64,000 nt of DNA, from assembly GCA_009775705.1 (NCBI GenBank), contig VSQE01000002.1, positions 1 to 64,000 of the forward strand, read 5' to 3'. The stretch comes from Prevotellamassilia sp. (lineage in GTDB: Bacteria > Bacteroidota > Bacteroidia > Bacteroidales > Bacteroidaceae). The number at the start of each line of letters is the position of its first letter. Position 1 is the stretch's first letter. Positions 17,203-24,713 of this stretch are shown piece by piece. The position numbers and the translations under genes were made by a program. A model generated the notes under the pieces. That model did no database searches and was not told the DNA's origin. It was given only the letters and a program-made list of their open reading frames with translations.

Positions 17203-18342
17203 ATGAAAGTCTATCTCGTGACCGGCGGAGCCGGTTTCATCGGAGCCAACTATCTGAAATACCTGCTGGCCAAATACGATGACATTCGGGTTGTCGTGCT
17301 CGACTTGCTCACCTATGCAGGCTACATGGGGACCATTGCCGAAGACATTGACAACGAACGCTGTTTCTTTGTGCGCGGCAACATCTGCGACCGCGCCCTC
17401 GTGGACAGACTGTTTGCCGAATACAAATTCGATATGGTGGTGAACTTCGCCGCCGAGAGCCATGTGGACCGGTCCATCGAGAACCCGCAACTCTTCCTCC
17501 AGACCAATATCCTCGGCACACAGAATCTGCTGGATGCCGCCCGTGCCGCATGGGTGACGGGCAAGGACGCACAAGGCTATCCCACGTGGCGCCGCGGCGT
17601 ACGCTTCCATCAGGTCTCCACCGATGAGGTCTACGGCAGTCTGGGCGCGGACGGCTTCTTCACTGAGGAGACACCCCTGTGCCCCCACAGCCCTTACAGC
17701 GCCTCGAAAACCAGCGCCGACCACATCGTCTGCGCCTACCGCGACACGTTCCACATGCCCGTCAGCATCACCCGCTGCTCCAACAACTACGGTCCCTACC
17801 AGTTCCCCGAGAAACTCATCCCCCTGATCATCAACAACATCTTGGAAGGCAAAAAACTGCCTGTCTACGGCGAGGGCACCAACGTACGCGACTGGCTCTA
17901 CGTGGAAGACCATTGCAAGGCCATCGACGCCGTTGTCACACGCGGAGAGGCCGGCAGCATCTACAACGTGGGAGGACACAACGAACGCCAGAACATCCAG
18001 ATCGTGAAAATCATCATCCGCACCATTCACGACCTCATGGCCGAACGTCCCGAATGGCGCACCCTGCTCAAAAGGCAAAAGAAAGGGGCAGACGGACAAA
18101 TCGACATCGACTGGATCAACGAGGACCTGATCACCTTCGTGAAGGACCGCCTCGGGCACGACCAGCGCTATGGCATCGATCCCTCCAAAATCAAGGCCGA
18201 TCTGGGATGGTATCCCGAAACCACCTTCGAGGAAGGCATCGTAAGGACCATCCGCTGGAATCTGGAAAACCGTGCCTGGGTAGAAGCCGTCAGCGGCGAG
18301 AACTACCAGCTCTATTACGACCAGATGTACGGAAAACGCTGA
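17203..18342 (+). CDS. rfbB: dTDP-glucose 4,6-dehydratase
   Basis: 379 residues, a short-chain dehydrogenase/reductase of the extended type. The NAD-binding loop is GGAGFIGANYLKYLL, the active-site region VSTDEVYGSLG, and the catalytic Tyr-Lys pair lies in YSASKTSAD. The C-terminal region contains RTIHDLMAERPEW and GYDxR-like DQRYGIDPSKIKADLGW. It makes dTDP-4-keto-6-deoxyglucose, precursor of rhamnose and other deoxysugars for surface glycans. rfbA, rfbC and rfbD are not adjacent, so this is a solitary copy. Repeat copy B begins about 30 bp after its stop. Confidence 0.95.
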   Translation: MKVYLVTGGAGFIGANYLKYLLAKYDDIRVVVLDLLTYAGYMGTIAEDIDNERCFFVRGNICDRALVDRLFAEYKFDMVVNFAAESHVDRSIENPQLFLQTNILGTQNLLDAARAAWVTGKDAQGYPTWRRGVRFHQVSTDEVYGSLGADGFFTEETPLCPHSPYSASKTSADHIVCAYRDTFHMPVSITRCSNNYGPYQFPEKLIPLIINNILEGKKLPVYGEGTNVRDWLYVEDHCKAIDAVVTRGEAGSIYNVGGHNERQNIQIVKIIIRTIHDLMAERPEWRTLLKRQKKGADGQIDIDWINEDLITFVKDRLGHDQRYGIDPSKIKADLGWYPETTFEEGIVRTIRWNLENRAWVEAVSGENYQLYYDQMYGKR

Positions 18343-18452
18343 GCCGCACTACGAAGCCAAGGAAGCGGAAAAAGCCTCCGCGCCGCTTCACGTTTAGCGT
18401 AGATAAGCAAAACGGGCACTTAAGTCCGAATGCAAACGGAAGTTAATTAACA

Positions 18453-18484
18453 TTTGGATTTCGCTCCGGGAAGCATTATATTTG
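18453..18484 (+). promoter_or_regulatory. Promoter inside repeat copy B
   Basis: TTTG at 18453-18456 and TATATTTG at 18477-18484 with 20 bp between them: a full match to the Bacteroidota vegetative promoter. Both elements and the exact spacing are kept in copies C and D. Confidence 0.85.
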
Positions 18485-18489
18485 CACTA

Positions 18490-18536
18490 CCAAAGTAGAA
18501 GAACCCTGAAAAACCGCCTAATGGGCGGTTTTTTTC
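18490..18536 (+). ncRNA. Predicted ~46-nt RNA of repeat copy B
   Basis: The promoter predicts a start near 18490. The transcript would read through CAAAGTAGAAGAACCCTGAA and end at the hairpin ACCGCC-TAATG-GGCGGT followed by seven T (18511-18535). No start codon and frame of useful length is present, so it is more likely a tiny non-coding RNA or a by-product of a promoter-terminator cassette. Transcription is inferred, not shown. Confidence 0.6.
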
Positions 18537-18555
18537 GTTGCTTAACGTGAAAAAA

Positions 18556-18639
18556 ACATCCGATCTTTTTTTAAAAAGGTCCCATCTCGTTTAAAAAAGA
18601 TACTATGTTTTTCAAAAAAGGTCCGTTCCCGTTGTTTTT
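18556..18639 (+). repeat. 21-bp iteron array, copy B
   Basis: Four consecutive 21-bp units at 18556, 18577, 18598 and 18619. They share an AGRTMC-type start, a variable middle and a TTTTT-n-AAAAA end; the fourth diverges after AGGTCCGTTCCCGTT. The period of two helical turns would place any bound protein on one face of the DNA. Confidence 0.85.
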
Positions 18640-18686
18640 CCGAGAAACCTGCAAGTTAAACTTTGGAGAGGTCTATTAAAATACGT

Positions 18687-18975
18687 GAACAATTTTTTTC
18701 GAAAAAATTGTATCTACAATCAGAAACTGGGAATATCACTTCGCCACAATGATGTCTTCCAAACCGGGTGGTATAACAGGATAAACGAAGCTCATGGCGC
18801 GCCTCGTAAACAGCGGCAAGCAGACGCTCCTGCCGCTTCACAAGTCTATGGTAATGGTTCATGGGTGGGGCCTTTGCCGGCACAGGCCCCCCGTACTCCT
18901 TCGTCCGCACAGGACACTTCAAGACCTGAAAGTACATCTGCCTGAAAGATTTTCTGTTCTTCCAGGCACCGCCGC
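18687..18975. other. Intergenic, unassigned
   Basis: Between repeat copy B and the metallophosphoesterase gene. It starts with a 10-bp A/T hairpin, ACAATTTTTT paired with AAAAAATTGT (18689-18711). A 93-codon minus-strand frame (18656-18937) and an overlapping plus-strand frame are open, but neither shows a family signature and the minus frame runs into the repeat. The base composition is coding-like from about 18780 on, so this could be a decayed gene. Nothing firmer can be said. Confidence 0.4.
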
Positions 18976-19485
18976 TTATCCGTTCCGGCCCCGACGGCCG
19001 GTCAGTTCGATGACTTCAACATCGCGGAATTCCTTTCCTTCCACAGCGAAGCGCACCAGCGTGCGTACCTGTTGCCAGCCTTGAAGCCCCGCCGCGCCGG
19101 GATTGATGTGCAGACAACCGAGCGCGGCATCGTACTGCACCTTCAGAATGTGGGAATGGCCCGCCACGAAAAGCTGTGGCGGACGACTCGCGAGCAGGGC
19201 ACGCACACTGCGGTCGTAGCGGCCGGGATAGCCACCGATGTGTTTCATCAGCACCTCGGCCTCCTCGCAACGGAAGCGCAGCACCTCGGGATAGAGCCGC
19301 CGCAGATCGCCCCCGTCGCAGTTGCCGCACACGGCCCGCAGGGGCTTCAGGGCGGCCAGCCGCTCTGCCAGTTCCATGGTACCGATGTCTCCGGCATGCC
19401 ATATTTCATCGCAACCGGCAAAGTGCCGCTCATACCGCTCGTCCCAGTAACCGTGCGTATCGGAGAGCAGTCCCACACGCGTCAT
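18976..19485 (-). CDS. Metallophosphoesterase, YfcE/MJ0936 family
   Basis: 169 residues with all calcineurin-like metal motifs: LLSDTHGYWDER, WHAGDIGTM, VCGNCDGG and FVAGHSHILKV. Members hydrolyse phosphodiesters with two metal ions in the cytoplasm; the physiological substrate is unknown. Its start overlaps the stop of the cytidylate-kinase-like gene by four bases. The last residues are basic (RRGRNG). Confidence 0.92.
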   Translation of the reverse strand: MTRVGLLSDTHGYWDERYERHFAGCDEIWHAGDIGTMELAERLAALKPLRAVCGNCDGGDLRRLYPEVLRFRCEEAEVLMKHIGGYPGRYDRSVRALLASRPPQLFVAGHSHILKVQYDAALGCLHINPGAAGLQGWQQVRTLVRFAVEGKEFRDVEVIELTGRRGRNG

Positions 19486-20117
19486 AATGCCTCGGATTTA
19501 AGCCTGAGCTTCTTCCGGGCAAAGTCTATGATGAACCCCACGGTATCTTCGATGCCCAGCACGGAGGAATTGAGGCAAAGATCGTAGGTGGCCGCAGCTC
19601 CCCATTTCTTCCGGCTGTAGAAATTATAGTATTCCGCCCGTTTCCGGTCGCCGGCCTCCATCTTGCGCTGCGCCTCCTGCCGGTCCACGCCATCGTCCTC
19701 GCAGATGCGGCGGATGCGGTCTTCGGCATCGGCGGCGATAAAGACGTTCACACAGCGCGGATAATCGCGCAGGACATAGTCGGCACAGCGGCCGATGAAC
19801 ACGCACGAGCGTTCCGAAGCCGCCTTGCGGATGGCCTCGCTCTGAAGACGGAACAGATTGTCGTTGCTCAGTTCGTTGCAGTAATAGCCCACGCCCATCC
19901 CGAAAATGTCGCCGACGCCGCAAAAGGACGAGCCGAAAAACTCCTTGTGCTCGTCGCTCCGCTCGAACACTTCCTTGCAGAAGCCGCTGTCGCGGGCGGC
20001 CAGTGTCAGGATTTCCTTGTCGTAATAGGCAATGTCCAGTTTCTCGGCCAGCAGATGTCCCACGGCCCGTCCGCCGCTACCCAGCTGGCGGCCGATATTG
20101 ATTACGAATGTTTCCAT
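19482..20117 (-). CDS. Cytidylate kinase-like family protein
   Basis: 211 residues. The P-loop region reads INIGRQLGSGGRAVGHLLAE, typical of the cytidylate-kinase-like family found beside, but distinct from, Cmk. Further conserved parts are AYYDKEILTLAARDSGF and CVFIGRCADYVLRDYP. It is a probable nucleoside-monophosphate-type kinase of unknown substrate. It lies 13 bp after the MATE gene and overlaps the phosphoesterase gene by 4 bp, so the three form one operon. Confidence 0.87.
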   Translation of the reverse strand: METFVINIGRQLGSGGRAVGHLLAEKLDIAYYDKEILTLAARDSGFCKEVFERSDEHKEFFGSSFCGVGDIFGMGVGYYCNELSNDNLFRLQSEAIRKAASERSCVFIGRCADYVLRDYPRCVNVFIAADAEDRIRRICEDDGVDRQEAQRKMEAGDRKRAEYYNFYSRKKWGAAATYDLCLNSSVLGIEDTVGFIIDFARKKLRLKSEAL

Positions 20118-20130
20118 ACAGGTGTTGGAT

Positions 20131-21510
20131 TTATGATACGGTTTGAGGAATTTTTCTAAACTTTTTGATTTGCAGCGTCAGCATCGTCACCGCCAGCACG
20201 GTCGAAACGCAGTCTGCCATCGGCATGGCATACCAGACGCCCTCCACAGGATCCTTGAACCAATGGGGAAGCACCAGCAGCAGGGGCAACAGGAAAATGA
20301 GCTGACGGGTGAGCGAGAGGAAAATGCTCTTCCCCGCATAGCCGATGCTCTGGAAAAAGGCCGTCGAGACGATCTGTACTCCGATCACAGGAAAGAACAT
20401 CACAACGATGCGCAGGCCGCGGGCCGCCTGGTCAACCAGTTCGGGAGAATCCTTCGCGAAAAGCGACACACAAGGGCGGGCAAAGAACATGCCAGCCAGA
20501 AAGCCCGTTGTGGTGATGAGGGTGGCGAAAAGCACGGCGCGCTTCAGCACACCGATGACACGGTCATACTTGCGGGCGCCGAAATTGTAGCCCGCAATGG
20601 GTTGCATGCCCTGGTTGAGTCCGATCACCACCATCACGACAAAGAGCAGCAGACGGTTCGTGATGCCGAAGGCTCCCACCGCCTCATCGCCGCCATAGCG
20701 CGCCATGCTGCGCGTCACGATGACAGCCACCAGACAGGCACAAAGGTTGATGAGGAACGGCGGCAGGCCTATCACCAGCGAATCGCGCACGATGCGCCGC
20801 TTCAGGTGCATCACGTCGCGGTGAAGACGGATCATGTCCTTCGGGTTGGAAAACAGATGCAGCTGCCACATCAGCATCACAAGCTGGGCTATCACGGTGG
20901 CCGCCGCCGCGCCGCGTATGCCCCATCCCAGCACGAAGATGAACAACGGGGCCAGCATACAGTTGAGAAACACCGTTCCGAAGGTGGCATACATCGCCAT
21001 CTTGGGGCGGTTGGTGGCACGCAGCAGCGCGTTCAGGCCCAGATAAAGATGAGTCACCACATTACCGGACAGGATCACGGTCATGAAGTCGTATGCGTAG
21101 GGCAGTGTCTGGTCGCTCGCGCCGAAAAAGCGCAGCACCGGTTCCAGAAAGACCTGAAGCACCAGCCCCAGCGAAAGACCCATCACCACATTCATGATCA
21201 CCACATTGCCCAGGATGTGGCGGGCCGTCTCGTAGTCCTTCTGTCCCAGCCTCACCGACATCAGCGTGGAGGCTCCCACGCCTACCATCGCCCCGAAAGC
21301 GGCGGTGAGCGACATCACGGGCCCTGTCAGGGCCAGCCCCATGATGGCCTGCGGGCCTACACCCTGACCGATAAATATACCGTCGATGATGTTGTAGACG
21401 GACGAGGCCGCCATCGCCACGATGGCCGGCAAGGCATACTGCATCAGCAGCTTGCCCACGGGCTGTTCGCCCAAAACGTTGAAATCATTGGTCCTATTCA
21501 TTTTCTCCAT
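20131..21510 (-). CDS. MATE family efflux transporter
   Basis: About 459 residues from MEKMNRTNDFNVLGEQPV; an in-frame ATG at 21552 would add MSAQTEQTEQTEVN, a low-complexity stretch, and would sit only about 9 nt after the expected transcription start, so the inner start is preferred but not certain. Twelve hydrophobic helices are visible in two halves (PAIVAMAASSVYNIIDGIFI, LNQGMQPIAGYNFGARKYDR). It is probably a sodium- or proton-coupled drug or metabolite exporter. First gene of a three-gene minus-strand operon. Confidence 0.93.
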   Translation of the reverse strand: MEKMNRTNDFNVLGEQPVGKLLMQYALPAIVAMAASSVYNIIDGIFIGQGVGPQAIMGLALTGPVMSLTAAFGAMVGVGASTLMSVRLGQKDYETARHILGNVVIMNVVMGLSLGLVLQVFLEPVLRFFGASDQTLPYAYDFMTVILSGNVVTHLYLGLNALLRATNRPKMAMYATFGTVFLNCMLAPLFIFVLGWGIRGAAAATVIAQLVMLMWQLHLFSNPKDMIRLHRDVMHLKRRIVRDSLVIGLPPFLINLCACLVAVIVTRSMARYGGDEAVGAFGITNRLLLFVVMVVIGLNQGMQPIAGYNFGARKYDRVIGVLKRAVLFATLITTTGFLAGMFFARPCVSLFAKDSPELVDQAARGLRIVVMFFPVIGVQIVSTAFFQSIGYAGKSIFLSLTRQLIFLLPLLLVLPHWFKDPVEGVWYAMPMADCVSTVLAVTMLTLQIKKFRKIPQTVS

Positions 21511-21567
21511 ATTCACTTCAGTCTGTTCAGTTTGTTCAGTCTGTGCGCTCATTGGCTATACCTTCTG

Positions 21568-21575
21568 CAAAGGTA
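21568..21575 (-). promoter_or_regulatory. -7 element upstream of the MATE gene
   Basis: TACCTTTG on the minus strand. The predicted start near 21561 lies 9 bases before the ATG at 21552 and about 50 before the one at 21510, which bears on start choice. Confidence 0.6.
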
Positions 21576-21648
21576 CACAAAATCTTCGGGATTCGGCCGA
21601 CCCGAAAAAAGTCAAACGCCTGTTATCGCTTAAACTATAAACTTTTCT

Positions 21649-21656
21649 TATCTTTG
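21649..21656 (+). promoter_or_regulatory. mmdA operon -7 element
   Basis: TATCTTTG with start of transcription expected near 21663, about 60 nt before the mmdA ATG. It lies inside a longer upstream open frame and so supports the start at 21726. Confidence 0.65.
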
Positions 21657-21725
21657 CAGACGGTGCCCGCCACAAGGCGCATGCACCCAGACAGCAACAA
21701 ACGATTCAAAAACATCCGATACACA

Positions 21726-23279
21726 ATGAGTGAACAACTGAAAAAAATCAAACAGCTCGTCGAACTCCGCCAGAAAGCGCAGCTGGGCGGCGGCGAGAAA
21801 GCCATCGAGAAGCAGCACGCCAAAGGCAAGGCCACGGCGCGCGAACGCATCGAGCTCCTGCTCGACAAGGGCTCGTTCGAAGAAATGGATATGTTCAAAC
21901 TCCACCGTTGCCACAACTTCGGCATGGAGAAGAAACAATTCCTCGGCGACGGCGTCGTAGCCGGCAGCGGCACCATAGACGGCCGTCTGGTCTACGTTTT
22001 CGCCCAGGACTTCACCGTCAACGGCGGTTCCCTCTCCGAGACGATGGCCGAGAAGATCTGCAAGGTCATGGACCAGTCCATGAAGATGGGCGCTCCCTGC
22101 ATCGGCCTCAATGACTCGGGCGGCGCCCGCATCCAGGAAGGCATCAACTCGCTGGCCGGCTTCGGCAACATCTTCCAGCGCAACATAGAGGCTTCGGGCG
22201 TAGTGCCCCAGATCAGCGGCATCTGCGGTCCCTGTGCCGGCGGCGCCGTCTACAGCCCCGCCCTGACGGACTTTGTCGTCATGCTGGAAGGCATCAGCTA
22301 CATGTTCCTCACCGGTCCCAAAGTGGTGAAGACCGTCACCGGCGAAGACGTGTCGCAGGAAGACCTCGGCGGCGCCGGCGTACATTCCACCAAGAGCGGC
22401 GTATGCCACTTCACGGCAAAGAGCGAAGAGGAATTTGCCGGCCTCATCCGGCGGCTCCTCGGCTACATGCCCCAGAACAACATGGAGCGCGCGCCTCGCG
22501 TAGCCTGCACCGATCCCATCGACCGCAAGGAGGACCTGCTCAACGAAATCATCCCGGACAACCCGAACATGGCCTACGACATGTACAAGGTCATCGCCGC
22601 CGTCACCGACAACGGCGAGTTCCTTGAAGTGCAGCGCAACTTTGCCCGCAACATCATCATCGGCTTTGCCCGCTTCAACGGACAGAGCGTGGGCATCGTG
22701 GCCAACCAGCCCAGCGTCTATGCCGGCGTGCTCGACTGCAACGCCTCGCGCAAGGCGGCCCGCTTCGTCCGTTTCTGCGACGCCTTCAACATCCCCATCG
22801 TCAGCCTTGTCGACGTGCCGGGCTTCCTCCCCGGAACGGGACAGGAATACAACGCCGTCATCAGCCACGGAGCCAAACTGCTCTACGCCTACGGCGAGGC
22901 CACAGTGCCCAAAGTCACCGTCACCCTGCGCAAAAGCTACGGCGGCAGCCATATCGTGATGGGATGCAAACAGCTCAAGGCCGACCTGAACTACGCATGG
23001 CCCTCGGCCGAAATCGCCGTGATGGGCGCCGGCGGCGCCGTGGCGATCCTCAGCGCCAAAGAGGCCAAGGAGCAAGCCGATCCCAAAGCCTTCCTCGCAC
23101 AAAAGGAGAAAGAGTACAACGACCTCTTCACCAATCCCTACAAGGCCGCCGAATACGGCTACATCGACGATGTCATCGAACCGCGCAACACGCGCTTCCG
23201 CATCTGCCGCGCACTGGCCCAGCTTGAGACAAAACGCGAGACGCGTCCCGCCAAGAAACACGGCAACGTGCCTCTCTAA
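21726..23279 (+). CDS. mmdA: Carboxyltransferase subunit of methylmalonyl-CoA decarboxylase/propionyl-CoA carboxylase
   Basis: 517 residues from MSEQLKKIKQLVELRQKAQL. Two crotonase-like halves are visible: CIGLNDSGGARIQEGINSLA with GPCAGGAVYSPALTDF in the first, and DVPGFLPGTGQEYNAVISHG with RKSYGGSHIVMG in the second. The enzyme moves CO2 between a short acyl-CoA and biotin. In Bacteroidales, decarboxylation of methylmalonyl-CoA in propionate fermentation is the usual role. The small 88-residue protein and the biotin carrier follow, but no membrane beta subunit does. Confidence 0.93.
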   Translation: MSEQLKKIKQLVELRQKAQLGGGEKAIEKQHAKGKATARERIELLLDKGSFEEMDMFKLHRCHNFGMEKKQFLGDGVVAGSGTIDGRLVYVFAQDFTVNGGSLSETMAEKICKVMDQSMKMGAPCIGLNDSGGARIQEGINSLAGFGNIFQRNIEASGVVPQISGICGPCAGGAVYSPALTDFVVMLEGISYMFLTGPKVVKTVTGEDVSQEDLGGAGVHSTKSGVCHFTAKSEEEFAGLIRRLLGYMPQNNMERAPRVACTDPIDRKEDLLNEIIPDNPNMAYDMYKVIAAVTDNGEFLEVQRNFARNIIIGFARFNGQSVGIVANQPSVYAGVLDCNASRKAARFVRFCDAFNIPIVSLVDVPGFLPGTGQEYNAVISHGAKLLYAYGEATVPKVTVTLRKSYGGSHIVMGCKQLKADLNYAWPSAEIAVMGAGGAVAILSAKEAKEQADPKAFLAQKEKEYNDLFTNPYKAAEYGYIDDVIEPRNTRFRICRALAQLETKRETRPAKKHGNVPL

Positions 23280-23300
23280 CAAAAAAGAAGGAGGACTACA

Positions 23301-23567
23301 ATGAAAACTTTCAAGTATAACATCAACGGCTGCGAACTCTCCATCCGGCTCGACGAAAAACAAGGCACCATCGCCGACCTGCTCGTGGACGGCGCACACC
23401 CCGCCGTCAGCGCCGAGGACATGCCGGCTTATGCCACGGTCATCGCGCTCGCCCTCCTCGACCACGAAGTGGAAGTGGTCCACGACGACGAGCCGGGCAC
23501 CATCACCATCGCCCCCCGCGAGACTACGGTATGGAACAATCCGGCAGGACTTATCAACCGCCTCTGA
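23301..23567 (+). CDS. Small protein between mmdA and biotin carrier
   Basis: 88 residues, soluble, beginning MKTFKYNINGCELSIRLDEK. The first ten residues resemble the start of the biotin carrier two genes on (MKQYKYKINGTQY), suggesting a shared beta-strand element. It has no membrane segment, so it is not a classical gamma (OadG) subunit. An AAGGAGG sequence lies 7 bases upstream of the ATG. It probably belongs to the carboxyltransferase/decarboxylase complex, judged only from position. Confidence 0.7.
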   Translation: MKTFKYNINGCELSIRLDEKQGTIADLLVDGAHPAVSAEDMPAYATVIALALLDHEVEVVHDDEPGTITIAPRETTVWNNPAGLINRL

Positions 23568-23611
23568 CGGCACGGGCCTACTTGTAAAACCTACTCAACA
23601 AAACCGTAACA

Positions 23612-24070
23612 ATGAAACAGTATAAATACAAGATCAACGGCACACAGTACGATGTGACGATCGACAACATCAACGGCAACATCGCCAAGGTGGAAGTGAA
23701 CGGCATTCCTTTTGAAGTGGAGATGCAGGGTTCTTCCCTCATTGAAGAAAACCTGCCCTCGCACACCATGACCGATGAGACACCCGCTACGGCAACAGCC
23801 GCTCCCGCAGCCGCAGTTACACCGGCACCCGCAGCTCCTGCAGCAGGCCCCGGTGCCGGAACACCGGTCAAGGCTCCGCTGCCCGGCGTTGTCACCAAGA
23901 TTCTCGTCTCGGCCGGACAGGCCGTCAAAAAAGGCGAGACCGTCGCGGTGCTCGAAGCCATGAAGATGGAAAACAACATCACGGCCGAAAACGACGGCTC
24001 CGTCACCGGTATCTGCGTAGCGGCCGGCGACAGTGTCATGGAAGGCACCACACTGCTTACCATCGGCTAA
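23612..24070 (+). CDS. Biotin carboxyl carrier protein
   Basis: 152 residues: an N-terminal beta domain, a Pro/Ala-rich linker (about 55-85), and a C-terminal biotinyl domain with EAMKMENN, the biotinylated lysine being Lys118. It carries CO2 as carboxybiotin between the carboxyltransferase MmdA and the partner that makes or breaks the bond to biotin. Last gene of the operon; two terminators follow in tandem. Neither a biotin carboxylase nor an OadB-type pump is adjacent. Confidence 0.93.
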   Translation: MKQYKYKINGTQYDVTIDNINGNIAKVEVNGIPFEVEMQGSSLIEENLPSHTMTDETPATATAAPAAAVTPAPAAPAAGPGAGTPVKAPLPGVVTKILVSAGQAVKKGETVAVLEAMKMENNITAENDGSVTGICVAAGDSVMEGTTLLTIG

Positions 24071-24088
24071 GCATCAACCCGAAAAGAC

Positions 24089-24113
24089 GCGGTCCCTTCT
24101 CCGGACCGCTTTT
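24089..24113 (+). terminator. First of two tandem terminators after the biotin carrier gene
   Basis: GCGGTCC (24089-24095) pairs with GGACCGC (24103-24109), followed by TTTT. Confidence 0.75.
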
Positions 24114-24119
24114 CCTGAC

Positions 24120-24163
24120 TCGGGCGCGCTGCATTGGACAGCGCGCCCGAGTTCTTTTCTTGT
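24120..24163 (+). terminator. Second tandem terminator after the biotin carrier gene
   Basis: A 12-bp perfect GC-rich stem, TCGGGCGCGCTG with CAGCGCGCCCGA (24120-24131 and 24139-24150), followed by GTTCTTTTCTTGT. Confidence 0.85.
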
Positions 24164-24232
24164 CAAACAGCGAAATCTAAAAGCATTTTCCGAAAAAATC
24201 CCGGTTCCATTCAAAAAAACATACTGAAATCA

Positions 24233-24293
24233 TTTGTATTACGAAATTTTCGTATATTTGCAGCACATTCGTAAAACAAATCAACAATTCGTA
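24233..24293 (+). promoter_or_regulatory. blaI promoter with likely BlaI operators
   Basis: TATATTTG at 24253-24260 is a good -7 element; the nearest TTTG (24233-24236) is only 16 bp upstream. The near-palindrome TACGAAATTTTCGTA (24240-24254) overlaps the -7 element, and TTCGTA recurs at 24268-24273 and 24288-24293, so the motif appears three times about 20 bp apart. Self-repression by the downstream BlaI-type regulator is the obvious reading. Confidence 0.6.
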
Positions 24294-24314
24294 TAACTCG
24301 ACCGAACAAGAAAA

Positions 24315-24713
24315 ATGGAACGACTAACATTTCAGGAAGAAAAAGCCATGCGCCGCCTCTGGGCCATCGGCGACGGAACCATAAAGGACATACTTTCCGG
24401 TTACGAAGATCCTCAACCTCCCTACACCACGCTGGCCTCCATCGTGAAGAATCTGGAGCAGAAAGGCTACGTCAAAGCCCGTAAGGTGGGGAACACCTAC
24501 CTGTACCGGCCGTTGGTAGAAGAAAAGAACTATAAATGCAATTCGCTGGCCCGAATCGTGAGTGACTATTTCGGCAACTCGTACAAGGAGCTGGTATCGT
24601 TCTTCGTAAAGGAAAACAACATCTCGACGGAGGAACTGAAAGAAATGCTCGCCATGATAGAACAGGATGCTTCCACCGACATCCATACAACCTCCAAAGA
24701 ACCGAAAATATGA
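24315..24713 (+). CDS. BlaI/MecI/CopY family repressor
   Basis: 132 residues. The winged-helix domain fills the N-terminal half (LTFQEEKAMRRLWAIGDGTI, YTTLASIVKNLEQKGYVKAR, KVGNTYLYRPLV); the rest is the dimerisation helix region. Proteins of this family repress their own operon until cleaved or released by a BlaR1/MecR1-type membrane protease, which here is the next gene. The stop overlaps the next start by four bases. Confidence 0.94.
   Translation: MERLTFQEEKAMRRLWAIGDGTIKDILSGYEDPQPPYTTLASIVKNLEQKGYVKARKVGNTYLYRPLVEEKNYKCNSLARIVSDYFGNSYKELVSFFVKENNISTEELKEMLAMIEQDASTDIHTTSKEPKI

Larger units (their letters stand above)
18374..18686 (+). repeat. Dispersed repeat, copy B
   Basis: Complete-looking copy of the repeat. 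In order: an upstream block (CGCTTCACGTTTAGCG, GTCCGAATGCAAACG), the sequence GTTAATTAACATTTGG at 18442-18457 that carries the -33 element, TATATTTGCAC at 18477-18487, a short transcribed region, a terminator at 18511-18535, the linker CTTAACGTGAAAAAAACAT, four 21-bp units, and the tail CAAGTTAAACTTTGGAGA. It aligns over its whole length with copy C read on the minus strand, including the roughly 75 bp upstream of GTTAATTAACATTTGG. The flanking genes are rfbB (+) and a minus-strand phosphoesterase. Confidence 0.92.

Noticed and set aside
18656..18937. A 93-codon minus-strand frame beside repeat copy B
   Set aside because: No recognisable domain, no promoter, and its 3' end lies inside the repeat; kept only as a possible gene remnant.
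21648..23573. A 641-codon minus-strand frame opposite mmdA
   Set aside because: Antisense of a gene with clear carboxyltransferase motifs; no signature in the translation.
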